Assembly (NCBI RefSeq): GCF_036053395.1
Contig: NZ_CP107942.1
Location: forward strand, 9,828,001-9,892,000
Direction: 5' to 3'
Source of the DNA: Actinoplanes sp. NBC_00393
GTDB lineage: Bacteria > Actinomycetota > Actinomycetes > Mycobacteriales > Micromonosporaceae
Length of the DNA: 64,000 bases
This document shows, piece by piece, positions 1 through 8,752 of this stretch. Made by a program: the position numbers and the translations under genes. Numbering within the stretch: the first letter of the stretch is position 1; the number at the start of each line of letters is the position of its first letter. A model generated the notes under the pieces. That model searched no databases. It was not told the origin of the DNA and saw only the letters and a program-made list of their open reading frames with translations.

Positions 1-44
1 AGAGCGGCCACGCCGAACACCAGAACCGCGATCATGCAGCTCAC
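1..44 (-). CDS. possible N-terminus of a gene leaving the left edge
   Basis: On the minus strand an ATG at 35..33, or an in-frame GTG at 44..42, opens a frame reading MIAVLVFGVAA before the window ends. The hydrophobic start would suit a membrane segment or signal peptide. It lies just downstream of the methyltransferase gene on the same strand. No convincing ribosome binding site is visible and only 11-14 codons can be read, so it may be chance. Confidence 0.3.
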   Translation of the reverse strand, partial: MSCMIAVLVFGVAA

Positions 45-63
45 GGTACTGGAGTGGATCAAG

Positions 64-888
64 TCAGGGCTTGCGGGCGACGCCACCGATCATCGTGTAA
101 TAGCTGTCCTTCTGCTCCGCCTCGGCCTCGGCGCCGGGCCGCCACTCGGCCAGCGGCACCAGGCCCGGCTCGACCAGCTCGAAATCCCCGAAGTACGCCT
201 CGACCTCGTCACGGCGCCGCCACCGGCCGGTGCCCAGAGTCTCGTTGAACACCCGCTCGGCGTCACGCACCTTCGCCGAGACCTCCGGATGCTCGCCGGC
301 CGGATCCCAGAAATGGATGATCGCCAGGTGGCTGCCCGCCGGCAGCGCGTCCCGCAATGAAGCCGCGATCCGGCCCGGATCCTCGGAGTCGTGCAGGTGA
401 TGCAGAATCGACAGCAGGAGAAGGCCGACCGGCTGGGAGAAATCCAGGTATTCCCGGACGACCGGATGCTCCAGAATCTTCCCCGGCTCGCGGACGTCCC
501 CCTCGATGATCGTGCTGGTCCCCGCCTCGGCGAGCAGCGCGCGCCCGTGGACCAGCACCATCGGATCGTTGTCCACGTAGACGACCCGGGCCGCCGGATC
601 GACGTCGTGCGCGACCTGATGCACGTTGGTCCGTGTCGGCAGACCCGAACCGATGTCGAGGAACTGCCGGATCCCCTGCTCGGCGGCGAGATAGCGGACC
701 ACCCGGCGCAGGAACGCCCGGCAGGCCCGGCCCGCCTCCTGCGCATCCGGCATGATCTCCAGCGCCCGCTGCGCGGCCATCCGGTCGATCGCGAAATTGT
801 CCTTGCCGCCGACCATGAAGTCGTAGACCCGGGCAATGCTGGGAGTCGTCGCGTCCACCCCGGGTGGAACCGGCTCGTCGGCGGTCAC
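64..888 (-). CDS. SAM-dependent methyltransferase, DUF574 family
   Basis: A 274-residue protein of the actinobacterial DUF574 (S-adenosyl methyltransferase) family. The N-terminus has the family pattern TPSIARVYDFMVGGKDNF. SAM-binding motif I is FLDIGSGLPT (about residues 77-86), followed by VVYVDNDPMVL, the acidic residue expected to hold the SAM ribose. The length is normal for the family. The small-molecule substrate is unknown; these proteins occur in many copies per actinomycete genome. It is transcribed away from the tRNA-Arg gene, and a partial gene may follow it. The family assignment is firm and the reaction is inferred only from the Rossmann fold. Confidence 0.88.
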   Translation of the reverse strand: MTADEPVPPGVDATTPSIARVYDFMVGGKDNFAIDRMAAQRALEIMPDAQEAGRACRAFLRRVVRYLAAEQGIRQFLDIGSGLPTRTNVHQVAHDVDPAARVVYVDNDPMVLVHGRALLAEAGTSTIIEGDVREPGKILEHPVVREYLDFSQPVGLLLLSILHHLHDSEDPGRIAASLRDALPAGSHLAIIHFWDPAGEHPEVSAKVRDAERVFNETLGTGRWRRRDEVEAYFGDFELVEPGLVPLAEWRPGAEAEAEQKDSYYTMIGGVARKP

Positions 889-965
889 CTGCTGATCCTT
901 CCGTGTGGATCGTCACGGCCGCCGCCGAGCCTAATCGAAGGTCATCACCATGAACAGGAGTTGTG

Positions 966-1038
966 CGCGCCCGGCAGGATTCGAACCTGCGACCGGTGGA
1001 TTAGAAGTCCACTGCTCTATCCGCTGAGCTACGAGCGC
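966..1038 (-). tRNA. tRNA-Arg (anticodon TCT)
   Basis: The reverse complement of 966-1038 folds as a 73-nt cloverleaf. The acceptor GCGCTCG pairs with CGGGCGC. The anticodon stem GTGGA/TCCAC encloses the loop CTTCTAA, giving anticodon TCT, which reads AGA. The T-arm is GCAGG-TTCGAAT-CCTGC. The CCA end is not encoded. AGA is a rare codon in such a genome. Confidence 0.96.
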
Positions 1039-1051
1039 TGGCCAGCACATA

Positions 1052-2134
1052 CTAGGCGGTCGTGCCGGACTTGTCGTCCGCCTCGTCGGCCATCGCCGCT
1101 TCGACAGCGGCCTCCGCCGCCTCCAGCATGGTGATCATGCCAGCCTGGTCCTCCGGCGCGGGCGGCACACCGGCCTCCGCGGTGCCCGGCGCGGGCAGGA
1201 ACGCGTCCACCCAGCGGCCCAGCTCACGGAATACCTCGGCGCGTACGTCCTTGCCGGAGAGAGTCAGATCATGCAGGCCGCCGTCGAACCGCGCGATCGT
1301 CACCCGCGGGCCCAGGCCCGGCGCCCACCGGGCGATGTGCTCCACATCCAGCACCGCATCGGCCGCCCGCACGTCGTCGTGCCACTCCCGGCCCCGGAAC
1401 GTCCGGCTCGAACAGGCCACCAGCACCGGCACGTCGATGGACAGGCCGGCCCGCAGCCGCCGCTGGCCCCGCCGGATCGCGTCGAGCCAGCCCATCCGGA
1501 TCGGAAAACCCATGATCGGCTTCCAGGCCAGGTCGTAGTCCCACTCACCGTGATGCTCGGCGTGCAGGCTCCGGCCGTACAGGCCGAGGGAGGCGACGGG
1601 CATCCTTCGGTACGGCGAGCGGCCGCCGACCGCGAGAATGGCGGCCATCAGTGGACGCCGCACGAGCCAGGGCAGATTGAAGTCGAAGAACGGACTGTTC
1701 AGAAACAGTCCGTCGACGAGGCCGCGCCCCTTGCGGGTGTGCGCCCACAACGAGGTGATCAGGCCCCCCGTCGAATGGGCGCTGACCAGAAGCTGATCGT
1801 GGCCGTCCTCCTCCCGGATGATCCGGACCGCCTCGTCCAGCTCCGGGAAGTAGTCGGTCAGGCTGCGAGTGAAGTTCGGCGTCTGGTGCGGCAACAGGCT
1901 CCGGCCGTACTTGCGCAGGTCGAGGGCGTAGAAATCCCAGCCCCGCTCGGCGAAGAAGTCGGCCAGATGGGTCTGGAAGAAGTAGTCCACATACCCGTGG
2001 ACGTGCAGCACGGCCCGGCGCGTCGGTGTCTCGGCCCTCCGCCGCACCAGGGTCGCCACCACCGGGCCCTCGTCGTCGCTGCCCAGATCGATGCTGTGCC
2101 GTTCGTACGGCCATCCCAGGACGTCGGTCTCCAC
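1052..2134 (-). CDS. alpha/beta hydrolase, monoglyceride-lipase-like
   Basis: A 360-residue serine hydrolase of the Hydrolase_4/S33 group. The oxyanion-hole region is VLHVHGYVDYFFQTHLADFF and the nucleophile elbow is SAHSTGG, with serine as the expected nucleophile. A candidate catalytic His is in FDGGLHDLTL near residue 285. The C-terminal 45 residues are Ala/Glu-rich and probably disordered. No signal peptide is seen, so it should be cytoplasmic. Lipase or monoacylglycerol-lipase activity is a family guess. The GTG start at 2134 has only a weak upstream purine stretch, so the exact start is uncertain. It is divergent from the SSB-like gene. Confidence 0.85.
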   Translation of the reverse strand: METDVLGWPYERHSIDLGSDDEGPVVATLVRRRAETPTRRAVLHVHGYVDYFFQTHLADFFAERGWDFYALDLRKYGRSLLPHQTPNFTRSLTDYFPELDEAVRIIREEDGHDQLLVSAHSTGGLITSLWAHTRKGRGLVDGLFLNSPFFDFNLPWLVRRPLMAAILAVGGRSPYRRMPVASLGLYGRSLHAEHHGEWDYDLAWKPIMGFPIRMGWLDAIRRGQRRLRAGLSIDVPVLVACSSRTFRGREWHDDVRAADAVLDVEHIARWAPGLGPRVTIARFDGGLHDLTLSGKDVRAEVFRELGRWVDAFLPAPGTAEAGVPPAPEDQAGMITMLEAAEAAVEAAMADEADDKSGTTA

Positions 2135-2314
2135 CCGCCCAGGTTACCCGTCGGTACATGACCGCAGGCCATATCAGACCCGTCCAGCAGGCGGCCCGTC
2201 GTCCACAATCCGCCGCTGTCCACAGCCCGGAACCCCAAGATCCCCGAGGCCGGCGCCGCACCGGCCAAGCTCTGCCCTCGACCGGGACAGCCGAACATTC
2301 CGAGGGAGAAAGTC

Positions 2315-2947
2315 GTGTTCGAAACAAACATCGTGGTCGTCGGCAACGTGCTCACCGCGCCCGAATGGCGGCGCATCAACACCGACAACTCGCTGGTCGC
2401 CAACTTCAAGATCGCGTCGACCGCCCGGCGCTTCGACCGCGAGGCCGGCCGATGGGTCGACGGCAACAGCATGCGGGTCCGGGTCACGGCCTGGCGCCGG
2501 CTTGCCGAAGGCGTGGCCTCGTCGGTCACGGTCGGCGACCCGGTGATCGTCTACGGGCGGATCTTCACCCGCGACTGGGTCGACGACGACAAGAACCACC
2601 GCGTGTCGTACGAGATGGAAGCCTTCTCGATCGGCCATGACCTGAGCCGCGGCAAGAGCCGGTTCTACCGCAACCGGCCGGCCGGGGCGAACAGCATGAT
2701 CGAAGGACCGGAGACCGACGCGATCGTGCGCGGCGAACCGTCCGTCACCGTCGGCGAGGCGGAAGCGCCGGTGGCGTACGGGGACGGCCTGCCCGAACCG
2801 CTGCCGGACGAGCAGGCGCCCAGCTTCCTCGAAGTCGTCGCCGAGCTGACCGACGAGGAGGAACCGCCCGCCGAGGAGACCGAGCCGCCGGTCGTGGAAA
2901 CCCGGCGGACCCGGCGCGGCAGCCGCCGTGAGCCCGTGCCGGCCTGA
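2315..2947 (+). CDS. single-stranded DNA-binding protein paralogue
   Basis: A 210-residue protein with an N-terminal OB fold of the SSB family, residues 1 to about 110: ETNIVVVGNVLTAPEWRRI, MRVRVTAWRRLAE and GDPVIVYGRI. The C-terminal 100 residues are acidic, then end in an Arg-rich, Pro-containing stretch (TRRTRRGSRREPVPA). The acidic DDDIPF-type tip of replication SSB, which recruits partner proteins, is absent. This is therefore probably the accessory SSB-like protein (Rv2478c-type from memory) rather than the essential SSB. The GTG start is supported by GAGGGAG at 2302-2308, six bases upstream. A role in binding ssDNA is inferred from the fold. Confidence 0.85.
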   Translation: MFETNIVVVGNVLTAPEWRRINTDNSLVANFKIASTARRFDREAGRWVDGNSMRVRVTAWRRLAEGVASSVTVGDPVIVYGRIFTRDWVDDDKNHRVSYEMEAFSIGHDLSRGKSRFYRNRPAGANSMIEGPETDAIVRGEPSVTVGEAEAPVAYGDGLPEPLPDEQAPSFLEVVAELTDEEEPPAEETEPPVVETRRTRRGSRREPVPA

Positions 2948-3159
2948 GACCCCACCCACAGCCGCCGCCCGGTGGATCAGCCTCCCTGCGGATCCCCGGG
3001 CGTGCCGGCGCCCGGCGGCCCGGCCGGCTCGGGGTCGCCCGGCCGGGCCGCTGGTGCGGGGTCCTTCGATCGGGATGGGCCGATCGTGCCGTCGCATCCG
3101 ACCGCCAGTCGGAGCGGCCCGATGAGGGAACCGGCAACCGCACGCGGCAGACTGAACCA

Positions 3160-3627
3160 GTGCTGCTGAAGGACATCCGAGCCATCGTGACCGAGTCGAT
3201 GACGCTCTCGCCGGACGACCCGGCGGCCGAGGAGACCAACACCAACTGGTTCGGCGCACCTCCACACGAACGCATGGGGCTCTCCGCCGACGAGGTGGTC
3301 ACCGCGTTCGAGGAGACGGCGTACCTGATCCGCGAACAGGTGGCCGGAAACGGGCACCGGGGCACGGCCACGTTCTACGTCTGGCACGACTCCGTGGCCG
3401 GCCAGCTGCGGTGCTCAGTCGGCAGCCGCAAACCCAGCGACCTGCCCTTCACCGTCGACTACCGGATCACCGATGACCTGCGCGCGATCGTCGTGGAGTT
3501 CCTCGAGGACCGGGCGCCCGGCGCCATCGTCTGGGGTGAGCTCGAGCCGGTGCCGTACCCCGACGACGTGGAGAGCGAGCCCGGACTCGCGGTGTGGGCG
3601 TTCGACCTGACACCCTTCGGCCGGTGA
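3160..3627 (+). CDS. conserved hypothetical protein, 155 aa
   Basis: I do not recognise this 155-residue acidic protein. It contains a segment reading TATFYVWHDSVAGQLRCSVGS and another reading DYRITDDLRAIVVEFLEDR, suggesting an alpha/beta fold without membrane segments or a signal peptide. The GTG start at 3160 is the earliest plausible one. Its stop codon overlaps the GTG start of cobD by 4 bases, so it is probably translated with the cobalamin genes. The overlap does not by itself show a role in B12 synthesis. Confidence 0.75.
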   Translation: MLLKDIRAIVTESMTLSPDDPAAEETNTNWFGAPPHERMGLSADEVVTAFEETAYLIREQVAGNGHRGTATFYVWHDSVAGQLRCSVGSRKPSDLPFTVDYRITDDLRAIVVEFLEDRAPGAIVWGELEPVPYPDDVESEPGLAVWAFDLTPFGR

Positions 3628-4619
3628 CCCGCCGGTGGGCCGCGGACGCGGCCGGCCTGCTCGCCGGATACCTCCTGGACGCCGCAGTCGGTGACCCGCA
3701 GCGGTTCCACCCGGTCGCCGGGTACGGGACAGCGGCCACCGCGCTGGAACGCCGCCTCTACCGGCCCGGACGGGCGGCCGGGGCGGCGTTCACCGCGGTT
3801 GCCGTCGGAGTGCCGGTCCTCGCCGGGCTGGCTGCCGGCCGGGCTTCCCGCAACCTGCCGGTCGCCCGGTTCGCGGTGACCGCTGCGGCGACCTGGGCTG
3901 TGCTGGGTGGGCGTACCCTGCGCCGGGAATCCCGGATCATGGCCCGCCACCTCGACGCCGGTGACCTGCCGGCGGCCCGCGGCCGGCTCAACCATCTGTG
4001 CGGGCGGGACCCGTCTGCGCTGGACGAGCCGGAACTCGCTCGTGCGACGGTGGAATCGGTCGCGGAGAACACGTCTGATGCGGTCGTGGCCCCGCTGTTC
4101 TGGGGGGCGCTGCTCGGGCCGGCGGGACTGCTCGGGTATCGGGCGGCCAACACGCTCGATGCGATGGTCGGGCATCGGTCGCAGCGGTACGCCCGGTTCG
4201 GCACGGCGTCGGCTCGGCTCGATGATCTGCTGAATCTGGTGCCGGCTCGGCTCACCGGGCTGATCACCGTGGGGGTGTCGCCGATCGGCGGTGGGTCGCC
4301 GCGGGAGACGCTGCGGGTGTGGCGGCGCGACCGCAACGATCATCCGTCGCCGAATGCGGGGCAGTGCGAGGCGGCGATGGCGGGGGCGCTCGGGGTTCGG
4401 CTGGGTGGGCGAAACGTCTATTTCGGACGTAGCGAGGTGCGGCCGTTGCTGGGGGACGGGCCGCGGCCGACGGCTGTGCATCTGCGGCGGGCTGCTCGGG
4501 TGTCGGGAGCGGTGGGCGCGGTGGCGGTCGGGCTGGCGGCGGTCTTGGCGGCGGGTCGCGCGGCAGTTGGTGGTTTGGGGGTTGGGGGTGGGTCCCCCAA
4601 GAGTGGGACGACGCGATGA
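3624..4619 (+). CDS. cobD: adenosylcobinamide-phosphate synthase CobD/CbiB
   Basis: A 331-residue integral membrane enzyme that attaches the aminopropanol (phosphate) side chain to adenosylcobyric acid in late cobalamin synthesis. Family landmarks are [20 protein letters not shown] near the N-terminus, [20 protein letters not shown] in the middle, [15 protein letters not shown] and [19 protein letters not shown]. Several hydrophobic segments are spread along the protein. The GTG at 3624 overlaps the preceding stop (GTGA). An in-frame upstream start at 3594 exists but would overlap the previous gene by 34 bases, so it is less likely. cobD overlaps cobQ by 4 bases, indicating translational coupling. 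Confidence 0.93.
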   Translation: MTRRWAADAAGLLAGYLLDAAVGDPQRFHPVAGYGTAATALERRLYRPGRAAGAAFTAVAVGVPVLAGLAAGRASRNLPVARFAVTAAATWAVLGGRTLRRESRIMARHLDAGDLPAARGRLNHLCGRDPSALDEPELARATVESVAENTSDAVVAPLFWGALLGPAGLLGYRAANTLDAMVGHRSQRYARFGTASARLDDLLNLVPARLTGLITVGVSPIGGGSPRETLRVWRRDRNDHPSPNAGQCEAAMAGALGVRLGGRNVYFGRSEVRPLLGDGPRPTAVHLRRAARVSGAVGAVAVGLAAVLAAGRAAVGGLGVGGGSPKSGTTR

Positions 4620-6142
4620 CCGGCGGCCTCCTGATCGCCGGCACCACCTCCGACGCCGGCAAGAGCGTCCTGACCGCCGGCATCTGCCGCTGGCTGCACC
4701 GCAACGGCGTCCGCGTAGCCCCTTTCAAAGCCCAGAACATGTCCAACAACTCAGTAGTAGTCCTCGGTCCTGACAACCGAGGCGGCGAGATCGGCCGGGC
4801 GCAGGCCATGCAGGCGGCCGCCTGCGGCGTCCCCGCCGACATCCGGTTCAACCCGGTGCTGCTCAAGCCCGGCAGCGACCGTTCCAGCCAGGTGGTGCTG
4901 CTCGGCGAGGCCGTGGACACGGTCACCGCCGGCAACTACCGGTCGCTGCGTCCCCGTCTGGCCGAGACCGCGTACGCCGCCCTGGCCGACCTGCGCACCG
5001 AGTACGACGTCGTCGTCTGCGAGGGCGCCGGCAGCCCCACCGAGATCAACCTGCGGGACGGCGACTTCGTCAACATGGGACTGGCCCGCCGGTTCGGCCT
5101 GCCGACGGTGGTGGTCGGCGACATCGACCGGGGCGGGGTCTTCGCCGCTTTCTTCGGCACTCTCGCGCTGCTCGCCCCCGAGGATCAGGAGCTCGTCGCC
5201 GGCTTCGTCATCAACAAGTTCCGGGGCGACCTGGGTCTGCTCCGCCCGGGACTCGACATGATCACCGCGGCGACCGGCCGTCCCGTGCACGGCGTGCTGC
5301 CGTTCCACCTGGACGTCTGGCTCGATGCGGAGGACTCGCTGGCGTACGGTCGCGTCCTCGGCCGACCCGGCCCGCCGCACGGCAGTGAGTGGCTGCGGGT
5401 CGCGGTGGTCCGGCTGCCCCGGGTCTCGAACGCCACCGACGCCGAGGCGCTCGCCGCCGAACCGGGCGTGCAGGTGCGCCTGACGATCGAACCGTCCGAG
5501 ATCGCCGACGCCGACCTGGTGGTGCTGCCGGGGTCGAAGGCGACCGTGTCCGACCTGGCCTGGCTGCGGGAGACCGGCCTGGCCGACGCCGTCCGGGCGC
5601 ACGCCGCGACCGGTAAGCCGCTGCTCGGCATCTGCGGCGGCTTCCAGATGCTGGCCGAGAGCATCCACGACGAGGTGGAGAGCGGCCGTGGCACCGTACC
5701 CGGTCTCGGTCTGCTGCCGGTCGGGATCACTTTCGCCGCTCGCAAGACCCTGGCCCGTTCCGCCGGATCAGCGCTGGGTACGGCAGTCGGCGGCTACGAG
5801 ATCCACCACGGCCAGGTCTCGGCGGGCGAACCGGAGCCGTTCCTGCACTACATCGACGGCCGGCCGGAGGGCGCGGTGGCCGGCAATGTCTACGGCACGC
5901 ACTGGCACGGGGCGTTCGAGTCCGACGAGTTCCGCCGCCGCTTCCTGACCCGGGCGGCCGCGCAGGCCGGACGCCGCGGTTTCACGGTCGCGCCCGGCAC
6001 CCGGTACGCCGCGGTCCGCGAACGAGCCCTCGACGTGCTCGGCGATCTCGTCGAGGAACACCTGGACACCGATGCGCTGTGGCGGCTGATCGAGAAGGGC
6101 CCACCGGCCGGTCTGCCGTTCGTGCCGCCGGGAGCCCCGTAG
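4616..6142 (+). CDS. cobQ: cobyric acid synthase CobQ
   Basis: A 508-residue glutamine amidotransferase that amidates the b, d, e and g carboxylates of adenosylcobyrinic acid a,c-diamide. The N-terminal ATP-binding domain has a P-loop, GTTSDAGKS (residues 9-17), followed by the CobQ hallmark [11 protein letters not shown]. The C-terminal GATase domain keeps its nucleophile in [11 protein letters not shown] and the His motif GYEIHHGQ. Length is normal for the family. ATG at 4616 overlaps the cobD stop in an ATGA. It should act directly before CobD in the pathway. No B12 riboswitch was recognised upstream of this operon. Confidence 0.96.
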   Translation: MTGGLLIAGTTSDAGKSVLTAGICRWLHRNGVRVAPFKAQNMSNNSVVVLGPDNRGGEIGRAQAMQAAACGVPADIRFNPVLLKPGSDRSSQVVLLGEAVDTVTAGNYRSLRPRLAETAYAALADLRTEYDVVVCEGAGSPTEINLRDGDFVNMGLARRFGLPTVVVGDIDRGGVFAAFFGTLALLAPEDQELVAGFVINKFRGDLGLLRPGLDMITAATGRPVHGVLPFHLDVWLDAEDSLAYGRVLGRPGPPHGSEWLRVAVVRLPRVSNATDAEALAAEPGVQVRLTIEPSEIADADLVVLPGSKATVSDLAWLRETGLADAVRAHAATGKPLLGICGGFQMLAESIHDEVESGRGTVPGLGLLPVGITFAARKTLARSAGSALGTAVGGYEIHHGQVSAGEPEPFLHYIDGRPEGAVAGNVYGTHWHGAFESDEFRRRFLTRAAAQAGRRGFTVAPGTRYAAVRERALDVLGDLVEEHLDTDALWRLIEKGPPAGLPFVPPGAP

Positions 6143-6255
6143 GGGATTTCTCCGGGTCGCCGGGCCGGGACAAGCGTTGCGCGACGGGCGTACGTTGGGC
6201 GCGGGATTTGCCGGACGAAGCCACGACGCCGTAAGCGGCGAGAACGGGGTGATCC

Positions 6256-7344
6256 ATGACCACCGAAGAGTCGAACCGGCCGGTCCGCCGCCGGGTGACC
6301 CTGACCGGGATCAGCTCGCGGGCCTGGGAGCACCCCGCCGACCGCGGCGCGCTCTCCGCCCTGCGTGAGCTGCGCGGCTTCGACGACATCGTGAAGACTT
6401 TCTTCGGCATGTGGAACGAGCGCGGGTTCCGCCTGACGTTCCTGGCCGGGGCGATCCGGGTCGACCACCGGCAGTACCCGCGGGTCTACAAGCTGTACAC
6501 CGAGGCGGCCAGCACGCTGGACGTGGCCGAGCTGCCCGAGATCTACGTGAGCCAGAACCCGCGGATCAACGGTCAGGCGATCGGTCTGGACCGGCCGTTC
6601 ATCGTGATCACCACGGGCTCGGTGGAGCGGCTGGACGACGACGAGCTGCGCGCTCTGCTCGGCCACGAGCTGGGGCACGTGCTGAGCGGGCACGCCGTCT
6701 ACAAGACGATCATGATGATCTTGACCAGCTGGGCGGCGAACATCAGCTGGCTGCCGGTCGGCGCCTTCGCGCTGCGGGCGATCATCGCGGCGATGCTGGA
6801 GTGGTGGCGCAAGGCCGAGCTCTCCGCCGACCGGGCCGGTCTGCTCGCCGGTCAGGACCCGGCGGCCTCGCTGCGGCTGCTGATGAAGCTGGCCGGCGGC
6901 GGCGACCTGTCCCAGATCGACACCGCCGCGTTCCTGGAGCAGGCCGCGGAGTACGAGGGTGGCGGCGACCTGCGCGACAGCATCCACAAGATCGGCCTGA
7001 CCGCGTGGAGCACCCACCCGGTGCCCGTCGCCCGGGCCGCTGAGCTGCGCAAATGGATCGACTCGGGGGCGTACGCGCGGATTGTCTCCGGTGACTACCC
7101 GCGTCGCGACTCGGACGGCGACGCCCGGGTCACCGAGGACGTGAAAGAGGCCGCGAAGGCGTACCGGGAAGATTTCGCCACCTCGCAGGACCCCCTGGTC
7201 GGCCTGCTGCGCAGGCTCGGTGATGGCGCCTCGGACATGGCCGGATCGGCCGCAGGCCGGGCGATGAACTGGGCGAGCGACGCGCGCCGCCGCAGCCGGG
7301 GGGACAACGGCGGAGGCAACGGCGGGGGTACGCCGGACGCCTGA
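6256..7344 (+). CDS. M48-family zinc metalloprotease
   Basis: A 362-residue protease with the zinc motif HELGH at residues 137-141. A downstream Glu ligand is likely in WRKAELSADRAGLLAG. A hydrophobic stretch after the motif (MILTSWAANISWLPVGAF and following) may be a membrane helix, as in HtpX-like proteins. No signal peptide is visible. The C-terminal 60 residues end in a Gly/Asn-rich tail (RGDNGGGNGGG). By family it could take part in membrane or envelope protein quality control, but no substrate can be named. It is 113 bp downstream of cobQ with no sign of shared function. Confidence 0.88.
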   Translation: MTTEESNRPVRRRVTLTGISSRAWEHPADRGALSALRELRGFDDIVKTFFGMWNERGFRLTFLAGAIRVDHRQYPRVYKLYTEAASTLDVAELPEIYVSQNPRINGQAIGLDRPFIVITTGSVERLDDDELRALLGHELGHVLSGHAVYKTIMMILTSWAANISWLPVGAFALRAIIAAMLEWWRKAELSADRAGLLAGQDPAASLRLLMKLAGGGDLSQIDTAAFLEQAAEYEGGGDLRDSIHKIGLTAWSTHPVPVARAAELRKWIDSGAYARIVSGDYPRRDSDGDARVTEDVKEAAKAYREDFATSQDPLVGLLRRLGDGASDMAGSAAGRAMNWASDARRRSRGDNGGGNGGGTPDA

Positions 7345-7383
7345 TCGCTGAGGCCGGCGCCGGTGCGGCCTACGATCGGCGAC

Positions 7384-8739
7384 ATGAGCTTGAGTGAATC
7401 CGATCTGCGCGCCACCATCGCGCGGGAAATGCCCGGTGTCCGCGCCGACCTGGAACGGTTGGTGCGGATTCCGGGCGTCGCCTTCGAAGGTTTCGACCAC
7501 TCGCACGTCGAGCGGTCCGCGGAGGCGGTCGCCGAGCTGCTGCGTGGCTGCGGCCTGGAGACCCAGGTCGTGCGGCACGGCGGGCAGCCGGCGGTGATCG
7601 GCCGCAAGGCGGCCCCGGCGGGCGCCCCCACGGTGCTGCTCTACGCGCACCACGACGTCCAGCCGGCCGGCGATCCCGCGCTCTGGGCGAGCGACCCGTT
7701 CGAGCCCGAGGAGCGCGACGGCCGGCTCTACGGCCGCGGCGCCGCCGATGACAAGGCCGGCGTGATGGCCCACGTCGCCGCGCTGCGCGCGTTCGGCGAC
7801 CAGCTGCCGGTGGGCGTGGTCGTCTTCGTCGAAGGCGAGGAGGAGTACGGGTCGGACTCGCTCGACACGATCATCCAGGAGCACCTGGAGGAGCTGCGCT
7901 CGGACGTGATCGTGATCGCCGACTCCGGCAACTGGGACATCGGGCAGCCCGCCCTGACCACCTCGCTGCGCGGCCTGGTGAACATGTTCGCCGAGGTGCG
8001 GGTGCTCAAGAGCGCCGTGCACAGCGGCATGTTCGGCGGCCCGGTCCCGGATGCGCTGATCACCCTGGTCCGGCTGCTCGCGACCCTGCACGACGACTCC
8101 GGCGAGGTCGCGGTCGAGGGGCTGATCGGCCGCGAGGGCGCGAGCGTCGACTACCCGGCGGACCGGTTCCGTCACGAGGCCGGGATGCTCGACGGCGTCG
8201 AGCTCATCGGCAAGGGCACGATCACCGACCGGATCTGGACCAAACCGTCGATCTCGGTCCTCGGCATCGACGCGCCGCGCACGCTGGAAGCGGCCAACGC
8301 CCTTCAGCCTTCGGCCCGAGCCAAGATCAGCGTACGGCTGGCGCCCGGGGAGGACCCCAAGTCGGCGTACGCGGCGGTCTGTGCCCACCTGGAGAAGCAC
8401 GTGCCGTGGGGCGCGCAGCTGATGCTGGAACTGGAGAGTGACGGCGCGCCCTGCGTGATCGACGCGACCGGTCCGGCGTACGAAGCGGCCCGTTCCGCCT
8501 TCCGGTCCGCCTGGGACGGCACCGACCCCGTGGACATGGGCGTCGGCGGCTCGATCCCGTTCATCGCCACCTTCCAGGAGCTGTTCCCGGACGCGGCGAT
8601 CCTGGTGACCGGCGTCGAGGACCCGCACGCCGCCGCCCACGGGCCGAACGAGAGCCTGCACCTCGGCGAGTTCGAGCGGGTCTGCGTCGCCGAGGCCCTG
8701 CTCCTCAAGAACGTCGCGGAGACCTTGACGAAGAACTAG
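7384..8739 (+). CDS. M20-family dipeptidase or carboxypeptidase
   Basis: A 451-residue cytoplasmic M20/M28 metallopeptidase. Zinc-site motifs are visible in order: LLYAHHDVQPAG, YGRGAADDKAG (bridging Asp), VVFVEGEEEYGS (catalytic and metal Glu) and the C-terminal PHAAAHGPNESLHL. The insertion between the metal-binding halves is the dimerisation lid domain. The family removes C-terminal or N-terminal amino acids from short peptides; the exact specificity is unclear. I chose ATG 7384 over an in-frame GTG 7 codons upstream because the family starts here. It lies 13 bp upstream of the FAD monooxygenase, so the two are probably cotranscribed. Confidence 0.9.
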   Translation: MSLSESDLRATIAREMPGVRADLERLVRIPGVAFEGFDHSHVERSAEAVAELLRGCGLETQVVRHGGQPAVIGRKAAPAGAPTVLLYAHHDVQPAGDPALWASDPFEPEERDGRLYGRGAADDKAGVMAHVAALRAFGDQLPVGVVVFVEGEEEYGSDSLDTIIQEHLEELRSDVIVIADSGNWDIGQPALTTSLRGLVNMFAEVRVLKSAVHSGMFGGPVPDALITLVRLLATLHDDSGEVAVEGLIGREGASVDYPADRFRHEAGMLDGVELIGKGTITDRIWTKPSISVLGIDAPRTLEAANALQPSARAKISVRLAPGEDPKSAYAAVCAHLEKHVPWGAQLMLELESDGAPCVIDATGPAYEAARSAFRSAWDGTDPVDMGVGGSIPFIATFQELFPDAAILVTGVEDPHAAAHGPNESLHLGEFERVCVAEALLLKNVAETLTKN

Positions 8740-8752
8740 AACGGGGTGACCG